Source: Nordella sp. HKS 07 (GTDB lineage Bacteria > Pseudomonadota > Alphaproteobacteria > Rhizobiales > Aestuariivirgaceae). Taken from it: a stretch of 64,000 nt of DNA. Positions 28,736 to 37,054 of the stretch are shown piece after piece. The notes under the pieces are model-generated. The model ran no database searches, was not told the DNA's origin, and worked only from the letters and a program-made list of their open reading frames with translations. The first letter of the stretch is position 1. Every line of letters starts with the position of its first letter. A program made the translations under genes and the position numbers. Where the stretch lies: the NCBI RefSeq assembly GCF_011046735.1, contig NZ_CP049258.1:4420001-4484000 (forward strand), read 5' to 3'.

Positions 28736-30798
28736 TCATCGGCACAGCGGGACATGTCGATCATGGCAAGACCGCGCTGGTGCAGGCGCTGACCGGCGTC
28801 GATACCGACCGCCTGCAGGAAGAGAAGGCCCGCGGCATGACCATCGATCTGGGCTTCGCCTATTTGCCCGCACCCGATGGAAATATCATCGGTTTCGTGG
28901 ATGTGCCAGGCCACGAGCGTTTCGTGCACACGATGCTGGCAGGGGCGAGCGGCATCGACTTCGTACTCCTGGTCGTGGCCGCCGATGACGGCCTCATGCC
29001 GCAGACGCTGGAGCATCTTGCCATCATCGATCTCCTCGGCATCAAACAGGGCGCCGTGGTCCTCAGCAAGACCGATCTGGCGACGCCTGAGCGTCGTGTT
29101 GCGGTCACGGCGGAAATCAGGACGGCGATTTCCCAAACGGGTCTCGCTCAAGCGGAAGTGATTTCCGTCTCGTCGGTCACCGGCGAGGGCGTCGACAAGC
29201 TCAAGAGTCTTCTCTTCGAGGCGTCACACGCCGTCGATCATGAGGCTTCCGGCCGCTTCAGGCTAGCGGTAGACCGCTCTTTCACGCTGAAGGGTATTGG
29301 TACCGTCGTGACCGGCACCGTGTTGTCGGGCGCGGTCGGCATCGGCGACCATGTCGTGGTTTCGCCATCGGGACTGGCGGCACGGATCCGTTCCATCCAT
29401 GCGCAGAACCGCGAGGCCGAGCGGGGCAGGGCCGGAGATCGCTGCGCCCTCAACTTGGATGGCGAAAGCATCGCCAAGGAAGCGATCCACCGCGGCGATG
29501 TGATCCTCGATCCCGAACTTCACGCGCCGACCGATCGCATCGACGCCGGTTTGCGTATTCTGTCCGGCGAGCCCAGGCCGGTCGGCCAATGGTTTCCGGT
29601 GCGATTGCACCATGCCTCAGCCGAGGTCGGTGCGCGGATCGTGCTGCTCAGCGACGAACCGGTGCGGCCCGACGGCAAAGCCATGGTTCAACTCGTGCTC
29701 GACACACCGATTGCCGCCGCCGCCGGCGATCGCTACGTCGTGAGGGATACGTCCGCACAGCGCACCATTGGTGGTGGAAGCTTCCTCGATCTGAGGGCGC
29801 TCGCGCGCAAACGTCGTGCACCCGAACGGCTGGCGCGGCTCGATGCGCACGCCATACGGGATCCTGAGCAGGCGGTCGCGGCACTCCTGTCGATGCCACC
29901 GTTTTATCTCGACCTCGCCGCCTTCGCGCGCGATCGAGCGCTGAGCCGTGCTGAGGCTGAAAGCGTGATCGCTCGCCTCAGGCTTGCGCATATCCCCCTT
30001 GCGGAGATGAGTCTCGTCTTCTCGGCCGCTCATTGGACGGAACTAAAGCGCGCTTTGGCCCTGACATTGAGTTCATTCCATGCCGACAACCCGAACCTGC
30101 CGGGCATCGGGATGGAAAGGCTGAGGCTTGCGGTCGCACCGCGCCTTCCCGCCCCCGCTTTCATCGCGGTCCTGCGTGAGCTCGCCTGCGCCCATGAGCT
30201 CGCTCTTGACGGCGCCTGGGTCAGGCTGCCGAGCCATGAGGTACGGCTTGCGTCGAAGGACGAAGCTCTCTGGCTTGAGATTGAGCCGCTTCTCGGTGGC
30301 CCAGCGCGCTTCCACCCGCCACGGGTGCGTGACATCGCCGGGACATTGCCCAGGCCCGAAGCCGAGATTCGCAGGCTCTTGAAGCTCACCTCCCGCATGG
30401 GAAAGACGCATGAGGTGGCGCATGACCACTTCTTCCTGCGCGGCGCCTTGGCCGAGATCGTCGACATCACCCGCGATCTGGCAATCTCGGTTCCCGATGC
30501 GCAATTCAGCGCCGCCCAGTTTCGTGATCGTGTCGGCAGCGGGCGCAAGCTGGCGATCCACATTCTCGAATTTCTCGATCGCCACGGTGTGACGCTGAGG
30601 CGCGGTGATTGGCGCCGTATCAACCGCGCTCGTCTGGACCTGTTCCGGCTTGCGGATGATAATGAAATGCCGAATGCAGAAGTCTCTGGAGGAGCATCGT
30701 CCCCGGTGGGGCGTCCGGACTTCAAACCCGGGAGGGGCCGCGAGACGGTCCTTGGTGGGTTCGACTCCCACTCTCTTCCGCCAGCCGAACCCCTTTGA
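28732..30798 (+). CDS. selB: Selenocysteine-specific elongation factor SelB
   Basis: SelB is the EF-Tu-like GTPase that carries Sec-tRNA to UGA codons marked by a SECIS. GHVDHGKT (residues 7-14) is the P-loop, DVPGHE the G3 motif and SKTD the G4 motif. Beta-barrel domains follow, then four winged-helix domains that bind the SECIS. The last winged helix ends near GVTLRRGDWRRINRARLDLF, matching the E. coli C-terminus. The 40-odd residues after that are an extension read through the tRNA-Sec gene and have no family counterpart. The real protein therefore carries a tail encoded by tRNA sequence, unless it ends earlier by an unseen mechanism. Confidence 0.96.
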   Translation: MIIGTAGHVDHGKTALVQALTGVDTDRLQEEKARGMTIDLGFAYLPAPDGNIIGFVDVPGHERFVHTMLAGASGIDFVLLVVAADDGLMPQTLEHLAIIDLLGIKQGAVVLSKTDLATPERRVAVTAEIRTAISQTGLAQAEVISVSSVTGEGVDKLKSLLFEASHAVDHEASGRFRLAVDRSFTLKGIGTVVTGTVLSGAVGIGDHVVVSPSGLAARIRSIHAQNREAERGRAGDRCALNLDGESIAKEAIHRGDVILDPELHAPTDRIDAGLRILSGEPRPVGQWFPVRLHHASAEVGARIVLLSDEPVRPDGKAMVQLVLDTPIAAAAGDRYVVRDTSAQRTIGGGSFLDLRALARKRRAPERLARLDAHAIRDPEQAVAALLSMPPFYLDLAAFARDRALSRAEAESVIARLRLAHIPLAEMSLVFSAAHWTELKRALALTLSSFHADNPNLPGIGMERLRLAVAPRLPAPAFIAVLRELACAHELALDGAWVRLPSHEVRLASKDEALWLEIEPLLGGPARFHPPRVRDIAGTLPRPEAEIRRLLKLTSRMGKTHEVAHDHFFLRGALAEIVDITRDLAISVPDAQFSAAQFRDRVGSGRKLAIHILEFLDRHGVTLRRGDWRRINRARLDLFRLADDNEMPNAEVSGGASSPVGRPDFKPGRGRETVLGGFDSHSLPPAEPL
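30688..30783 (+). tRNA. selC: tRNA-Sec (anticodon TCA), overlapping the selB 3' end
   Basis: A 96-base gene including encoded CCA. It has a GGAGGAGC acceptor arm pairing 7 of 8 with TCTCTTCC, the six-pair D stem CGTCCCC-GGT-GGGGCG, anticodon loop CTTCAAA (TCA), a long variable arm GGGGCCG-CGAGA-CGGTCCT, T arm GTGGG-TTCGACT-CCCAC and discriminator G. The D loop, variable arm and T loop closely match E. coli selC. Two imperfections are visible: a C-T mismatch at the base of the acceptor arm and an A-C pair next to the anticodon loop. It lies wholly inside the selB reading frame. Confidence 0.93.
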
Positions 30799-30904
30799 TG
30801 CGAGTTCCATCGGCTGTCCGATATGGAGGCCCAACTGCAAAGCCCGGCAGCAATCGCCCGAGTACACATCATCCGATCTGATATTGCCAAATCTCCGTAT
30901 TGGC

Positions 30905-31516
30905 TTACGACTTGCGCGCAAGCCTCCGCCTGTAGCGTTTCAAGTGCTTCATTTGCTTTGCGGCGACCGACCTGATCCAGGATATCGACTCCATATCGGC
31001 GCCAAGAGCTTCTGCCTTATCACACCAGTCGGATTCCAATACGCAGTCTCTGTTGCACGGCAGCTGTGTAGAGTCGATGAGCGCCTCCATCGCCTCGTTC
31101 ACCGTCTCGACTGAGCCTGTCTTGACGGACAGCCGAACCAAGTTTCCCGCCGCATAATTCACATAACTTTGCTTCCGGATCGCCAATTCGAGAGCTTTCT
31201 TGGCGTGCAAAAATCCCGCCTCCAGCTCATTATTCTCAATCAATGCTTCGGATAGAATCATCAGCGATGTGTCATTGCGGAACTCCTGATGATGCGCCTG
31301 TGCCAATTTGACGGCAGCTGCGGTATTGTTCGCTAATGTACATTCAGAGATTGCGCACATAGATAGTTCTGCACGCGCAAAATAGTCGGTTTGAGTTGCG
31401 AAAACGGACATCAGCATGGCCGCGCTCTTCGGCATGGATACGCCATTGATCTCCACCACCTCGTTTCTATGAGGCTCTACTTGCTTTAGCAGAGGGGTGA
31501 GATCGAAAAGTTTCAC
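30905..31516 (-). CDS. Helical-repeat protein, candidate immunity protein
   Basis: A 203-aa protein starting at GTG, with GAGGAAG upstream lying in the tail of the preceding gene remnant. It is almost entirely helical, with TPR-like pairs such as AAVKLAQAHHQEFRNDTSLM, LSEALIENNELEAGFLHAKK and NLVRLSVKTGSVETVNEAME. No enzymatic motif or signal peptide is seen. AT content is higher than in the neighbours, suggesting transfer. It begins six bases after the stop of a polymorphic-toxin-like C-terminal fragment, the usual order of toxin then immunity gene. The immunity role is inferred from that context; an orphan protein of another function is possible. Confidence 0.65.
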   Translation of the reverse strand: MKLFDLTPLLKQVEPHRNEVVEINGVSMPKSAAMLMSVFATQTDYFARAELSMCAISECTLANNTAAAVKLAQAHHQEFRNDTSLMILSEALIENNELEAGFLHAKKALELAIRKQSYVNYAAGNLVRLSVKTGSVETVNEAMEALIDSTQLPCNRDCVLESDWCDKAEALGADMESISWIRSVAAKQMKHLKRYRRRLARKS

Positions 31517-31522
31517 TGATTG

Positions 31523-31732
31523 CTACTTCCTCTTCCGCCCTTTGCGCGGCCTGGGGGGCCTTACACCATCTTCATCGAAATCATTCCAAGGCGATGTTTC
31601 TCTTTCGCCTCTCAGGCACAGGTCACGAATTATATTGGCGCGCTTGAAGCATCTGCGCAAAGCTCCCGGATTATAGCTGTAGTTCTTATAACACTGCTCT
31701 CGATCATGATCAAATTGCCTGTGTTGTGGTTT
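31523..31732 (-). pseudogene. C-terminal remnant of a polymorphic-toxin-like protein
   Basis: A 69-codon reading frame between two stops that has no start codon but reads like a protein tail: DHDREQCYKNYSYNPGALRR, CFKRANIIRDLCLRGE, PWNDFDEDGVRPP, then a basic end RPRKGRKRK. The pattern (two cysteines, RxxLCLRG, PW) recalls the short C-terminal domains that follow Rhs-type or related toxin cores. The N-terminal body is absent. It is coupled to the helical-repeat gene downstream. Confidence 0.5.
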
Positions 31733-32046
31733 CTATTCAGAAACGAAATGAAACGCCCCGGGAGTCGTTAGAACTGGGTGGAAGGTCGGAGGCCGGTTTT
31801 AATCCGAATAAGCCCGGCCATCCAAGACGGCCATTTAAAGTCCGAGCGTATTCAAATCTTGATATTCCCCAATCCTGCCGATCGGCCCGGAACCCCTGAG
31901 GCCTTTCCGCGAGGCGACGACAATCGGGCGTCCCTCATCGGAGCTATGGATCATAGCGACTTCGGACTAAAAAGATTGGCGTTCGTCTGCTAAAGAAGGG
32001 GGAGGTCTATTGAGTTGGTCGGCGGTCGCGCTCCTTCGCCTTGCCG
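31733..32046. other. Intergenic stretch without a supported gene
   Basis: About 310 bases upstream of the toxin-like remnant and downstream of nothing recognisable. Short open frames exist on the plus strand (for example from 31778, 71 codons), but they lack a ribosome-binding site and protein-like composition. It probably belongs to the inserted segment bounded by the selC repeats. Confidence 0.5.
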
Positions 32047-32128
32047 ATGCCGAACGCAGAAGTCTCTGAAGGAGCATCGTCCCCGGTGGGGCGTCTAGAC
32101 TTCAAACCCAGGAGGGGCCGCGAGACGG
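32047..32128 (+). pseudogene. Truncated second copy of selC (82-bp direct repeat)
   Basis: 82 bases match 30667-30748 at 77 positions by my count. They cover 21 bases before selC plus its acceptor 5' arm, D arm, anticodon arm and the 5' part of the variable arm. The T arm and 3' acceptor are missing; after CGAGACGG the sequence diverges. The anticodon stem is damaged (CTAGA against CCCAG), so it cannot be a working tRNA. Just upstream, GTC GCG CTC CTT CGC CTT ... CTC TGA could be the relic of a selB C-terminus. Confidence 0.85.
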
Positions 32129-32155
32129 CATTTGGATAGATAGGGGATTATGTGA

Positions 32156-32611
32156 GTGACAAGGCCATCCTCCTTTCTTCTCGACCTGAAGACAGCAGCC
32201 GAAGTCGCCAAAAGCGCTGAGGGATGCTTTCGGCGTGAGGCCACTTTGCGCATCCAGGCGCTTGAGGAGGAGCGTGCCTTTGCTTTCCGGCGATACAATC
32301 TGATGCAGGCGATCGCCAGCTCGATGGAAACAGCCGAAGACGAGGAGATCGCGGTCGCGACCGCCTTTGCAGCGTTACGCGCGCGTCTCGGCTGGAATTC
32401 GGACGGCGAGGCGCAAGCGGAGGTGATGACGCACTTCGGTCCAGTGGCGCTGGCGCTGTTTCGGGCTCAAGCCTCGTCTGAAGGCGAAATTGTGGGCCTC
32501 GCCCACAAGGCGCTTGCCGATTTTGAAAGCTGGTACGCCGAAGCCCGCGGCTCGTCATTCTGGAATCTGTTTGAGCAGCAGATACCCGACACACCGCGTG
32601 TCGATTTTTGA
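32156..32611 (+). CDS. Conserved hypothetical protein, helical, 151 aa
   Basis: It starts at GTG with AGGGG nine bases upstream, 27 bases after the truncated selC copy. The product is helical and acidic/alanine-rich, with AEGCFRREATLRIQALEEER (about 21-40), NLMQAIASSMETAEDEEIAV and a C-terminal DFESWYAEARGSSFWNLFEQ. No signal peptide, membrane helix or catalytic motif is visible. I do not recognise the function. It converges on the sigma-1.1-like gene. Confidence 0.6.
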   Translation: MTRPSSFLLDLKTAAEVAKSAEGCFRREATLRIQALEEERAFAFRRYNLMQAIASSMETAEDEEIAVATAFAALRARLGWNSDGEAQAEVMTHFGPVALALFRAQASSEGEIVGLAHKALADFESWYAEARGSSFWNLFEQQIPDTPRVDF

Positions 32612-32627
32612 GGAGATGCGATCGAGA

Positions 32628-33056
32628 TCAAAATGCGAAAGCGAAAAAGACCGCGAGCACCACAATTGCGAAGGCCGCTACCCACGGAAGCATGTGCGCC
32701 GGCACGGGAGAGCCGGAGCGCGGTATGTCCTGGTTCTTCCGGATTGGCTTATCTGCTGCAGTCGGAATGATTGTTGACTGTGTTCGTCTTTCAGGCGCCA
32801 TCTCCGGCGGAACGGTCTGTTCGGGTTTCGCGACCGTCGCTATGTCCTGCGGAGCCGATTTGCGCTTAGGGGAGAGCAGGTTCGGATCTAGTTCGAGATC
32901 GAAACCGGCCTCGTCCAGGCGATTGACGATATGCGAGATCTCTTCGACGGACATGCTTTCGAGCGGCAACGCTTTTTGAAGATCTTCCATCGAGATGCCA
33001 CCGCGCTGGCGTGCCAGCCTTATCAGTTCGAGCAGGGTCGCGTCGCCGAGGGGCAT
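32628..33056 (-). CDS. Sigma-70 region-1.1-like domain with C-terminal membrane anchor
   Basis: A 142-aa protein. Residues about 6-55 (LLELIRLARQRGGISMEDLQ, then KALPLESMSVEEISHIVNRL, then DEAGFDLELD) follow the region 1.1 pattern of primary sigma factors: LL..GK.RGYLTY.E....LP....D...IE.I...L...GI.... A basic, proline-containing linker (about 60-118) follows, then one hydrophobic segment, MLPWVAAFAIVVLAVFFAFAF, ends the protein. No other sigma regions are present. In sigma-70, region 1.1 keeps the factor off DNA and occupies the polymerase channel. A tail-anchored copy could bind polymerase or sigma at the membrane; this is inference. TTG at 33077 would add seven residues. Confidence 0.65.
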   Translation of the reverse strand: MPLGDATLLELIRLARQRGGISMEDLQKALPLESMSVEEISHIVNRLDEAGFDLELDPNLLSPKRKSAPQDIATVAKPEQTVPPEMAPERRTQSTIIPTAADKPIRKNQDIPRSGSPVPAHMLPWVAAFAIVVLAVFFAFAF

Positions 33057-33118
33057 TTCGAGAATTCCGGACCGCAATCAATCAAAGACGTTTTCCAGGC
33101 ATCACATCTCCAGCCAGA

Positions 33119-33355
33119 TTATGGGGTGTTGGAGGGGCTTTCAACCCGCCATCCTGGAAGAATGACGCCAATCAGGTCGCGTTCCCACGCCAGCCGGCTG
33201 AAGAGGAACTCTTCATGCTCAAGGCAGTATCGGAATTCCGCGCCATCGGAAGGCAGTAGTCTCGTGACACGGTATTTCGCCAGCTTATCGGAAGCAGTGC
33301 GCTCTCGAGTCATGAGCCTCACGACCTGCCCCAGTGCGAAATGGTGAAACTCCAT
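33119..33355 (-). CDS. Small conserved hypothetical protein, 78 aa
   Basis: ATG at 33355 has AGGAAG seven bases upstream, and longer readings lack support. The product MEFHHFALGQVVRLMTRERT continues with YRVTRLLPSDGAEFRYCLEH, a pattern of strand, turn and VxRLLP that I associate with small alphaproteobacterial SH3-like proteins. No function is known to me. It lies in a run of small minus-strand genes downstream of groEL. Confidence 0.6.
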   Translation of the reverse strand: MEFHHFALGQVVRLMTRERTASDKLAKYRVTRLLPSDGAEFRYCLEHEEFLFSRLAWERDLIGVILPGWRVESPSNTP

Positions 33356-33425
33356 GTCCTGGCTTCCTATCTGGCCGCTCCTCGGACGTGTCTCACCCGT
33401 CCGATGGTAAAGTGAGCGGCGCTTT

Positions 33426-33650
33426 TCAATCTGCCAAGTCTCCCTTCGCACCGTCGCAATTGACTTTCGCCACGGCGGCATCGTCATCATTGTCGAACAG
33501 GATACCGTGCTTCGACTGGACTCCGTCATTCCAGCGTCCGAGATGCCAGTCGGCAATTTGCTTGCCTGTCATAAGGGCGTTCAGTTTCGTCGCCAGGCGA
33601 TTGAGACCACGCAGCCCGGGCGGGGAGATATTGAACTCGGTTTCTCTCAT
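33426..33650 (-). CDS. Small hypothetical protein downstream of groEL, 74 aa
   Basis: The ATG is preceded by AAGGA with an eight-base spacer, a good ribosome-binding site. The product is acidic at its end (DNDDDAAVAKVNCDG) and has a helical core (LRGLNRLATKLNALMTGKQI, then ADWHLGRWNDGVQ). No domain is recognised. It begins 41 bases after the groEL stop in the same orientation and may be co-transcribed with the chaperonin genes. Confidence 0.55.
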   Translation of the reverse strand: MRETEFNISPPGLRGLNRLATKLNALMTGKQIADWHLGRWNDGVQSKHGILFDNDDDAAVAKVNCDGAKGDLAD

Positions 33651-33691
33651 GACTTGCGTCCTTATGGCAGCGACGGCCGGACAATGTGCCG

Positions 33692-35667
<1,976 letters not shown>

Positions 35668-35757
35668 AAGGTTCTCCTTGCAAAGGGCAGGTTCCGCGAA
35701 AGCCGAGCTTTCGCGGTCAAGAAGCGCTTGCGCGCAACATGTTTTGTGTGAAGGGTG

Positions 35758-35788
35758 GGCTGGCGCTTTGAATAGGAGAGTGCCAGCC
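35758..35788. promoter_or_regulatory. CIRCE-type operator (HrcA site) of groES-groEL
   Basis: CTGGCGCTT at 35760-35768, a nine-base spacer and GAGTGCCAG at 35778-35786 form an inverted repeat that follows the CIRCE plan (TTAGCACTC-N9-GAGTGCTAA) with substitutions. The match extends by GG and CC on the outside. CIRCE is bound by the HrcA repressor, so heat induction of the operon is expected. Confidence 0.72.
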
Positions 35789-35906
35789 TATTCTCCAACA
35801 TGGTGTCACGCCCTTCGATCGGCAAGCGATATCATATGGGAGGGGCGGAATTCTTTCGCATTGGCGCAATTGGAAGGATCCGGTTCTGGCGCTGGAACGA
35901 GCTGTG

Positions 35907-36036
35907 ATCGAAAAGAATTGCTTAGGTAATCTGGGCATGAGAGCGCATATGACGATGTATCGTCAGCTTCGACCCCTGGGCAATACTGATGACAGAGAGA
36001 TAGCAGCTCCCGCCTTTCAGGCCCTGGAGGTTATCC
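35907..36036. repeat. 130-bp direct repeat, copy A
   Basis: It matches 36457-36584 along its length. The best core, 35977-36015, has 38 of 39 identical bases (TGGGCAATACTG-TGACAGAGA...CCCGCCT). In plus-strand translation both copies encode LGNTxDREIAAPA followed by ALE, but upstream parts are out of frame with each other. The 76-codon frame from 35904 has no convincing ribosome-binding site, so I call this a repeat and not a gene. The surrounding 35.8-36.27 kb holds nothing else supported. Confidence 0.7.
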
Positions 36037-36279
36037 TTGATACTGATCCCGAGTATTTCGATCGTTTGTTCGTTCTTCGCAGCCGGATGTCAAAGCTTGT
36101 TCCCTGCGATCCAGAATGGTCAGGCGCTTCGTAAATGTGTCATAGCAGGACCGCCTTGGCGCAATCGTCATTGGTCGTCTGGCTCCCAGCATCCTACGGC
36201 ATCGATACTGCCTTGCTATCAGTATTGAGTCTTCTTTGACTCGACCGATCGCCGCATACGTTGAATCATGGAGGACACG

Positions 36280-36429
36280 ATGGCCAAAAGCCAGATGAGA
36301 CGCAACAGAGAACACAAGAAGCCCAAGAAGCAGAAGGCGGAAATCGTGCCGACGCTCTCTGTATCCTCGGTATTCGCAAGCCCGCCGGCGCGACCGAAGG
36401 CTGTCCAGTACGGAAAGCGTCAGAAGTAA
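36280..36429 (+). CDS. Small Lys-rich conserved protein, 49 aa
   Basis: ATG at 36280 has GGAGG five bases upstream. The product MAKSQMRRNREHKKPKKQKA, then a Ser/Val/Pro middle and the end VQYGKRQK, belongs to a tiny basic protein type (MAKSQxRxNxExKKPKK) that I recall as common and uncharacterised in alphaproteobacteria. Nucleic acid contact is plausible from charge only. It lies between the two copies of the 130-bp repeat. Confidence 0.7.
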   Translation: MAKSQMRRNREHKKPKKQKAEIVPTLSVSSVFASPPARPKAVQYGKRQK

Positions 36430-36456
36430 TTAATTCATTGTCGTCGTCCTGGCGCT

Positions 36457-36584
36457 ATCGAAAGAATTGATTAGGTATTCGGCGCGCCAGAGCCCATATG
36501 ATCATCATCATCAGCATTTATCTCTGGGCAATACTGGTGACAGAGAGATAGCAGCTCCCGCCTCGAAGGCATTGGAAGCTATCC
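36457..36584. repeat. 130-bp direct repeat, copy B
   Basis: Partner of copy A, about 550 bases away in the same orientation. The core is at 36525-36563. The intervening DNA contains the small Lys-rich gene, so the repeat may mark a local duplication. The 68-codon frame starting at 36467 reads through this copy, but its N-terminus (HHHQH run) differs from copy A. Confidence 0.7.
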
Positions 36585-36707
36585 GGCTTGAAGATTTGCC
36601 GCGCCGGCACTCGCCCGCCATAAGCACAGAGTTACATCTCAAGCTTGGCATGGGATTTGTGCCCGACCATTGAGCCGCTTCCTTCCCCTTTCCGAAGGAG
36701 ATGATTG

Positions 36708-36923
36708 ATGAACAAAATTCAAACAGTGGTATCGGCGGAGTACGCCAACGACGCCGTCAAGGAGACGGCCGGCAGGGTGACTGCCGAGACCCGAAGGGAA
36801 TCGGTCCGCAGGATCCCTGGGCTGGTCCTTGAGACCCCTGAGCTGGTCCGCAAGACCCGTGGACTATGGGCCGGGAGCCGCGACGCCTTAGGCGGTTTCA
36901 TAGAGACGCTGAGAGGTAGATAG
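36708..36923 (+). CDS. Small hypothetical protein, 71 aa
   Basis: ATG at 36708 follows AAGGAG with a seven-base spacer, a strong ribosome-binding site. The product MNKIQTVVSAEYANDAVKET continues with a degenerate internal repeat (RRIPGLVLETPELVRKTRGLW) and ends GGFIETLRGR. It is amphipathic and helical, with no signal peptide. It precedes the mannose operon by 131 bases in the same orientation. Function unknown. Confidence 0.6.
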   Translation: MNKIQTVVSAEYANDAVKETAGRVTAETRRESVRRIPGLVLETPELVRKTRGLWAGSRDALGGFIETLRGR

Positions 36924-37054
36924 GCGTGCGGATCGCAAGATCCGACAGCCACGCATTACGAATGGTGCCGTCCCTCAAGGGTCGCCGCGTAGGAACGCAT
37001 GAAAATGTCGGCCGGAGTCGAATTATCAGGCCTCTCACTTTGAAGGACGTTTGA

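Noticed and set aside
30030..30921. Two long minus-strand frames opposite selB and selC
   Set aside because: They cover selB and the tRNA gene on the other strand and contain no domain.
31778..31993. A 71-codon plus-strand frame between the toxin remnant and the selC copy
   Set aside because: No ribosome-binding site, no family-like pattern, and proline/arginine-rich composition typical of chance frames.
32047..32128. The second selC-like sequence as a working tRNA gene
   Set aside because: It lacks the T arm and 3' acceptor strand, and its anticodon stem has two mismatches.
36705..36923. Repeated ACCCCTGAGCTGG/GACCCGTGG-type units in the 71-aa gene as a CRISPR or satellite
   Set aside because: Only short degenerate units within a coding frame, with no regular spacers.
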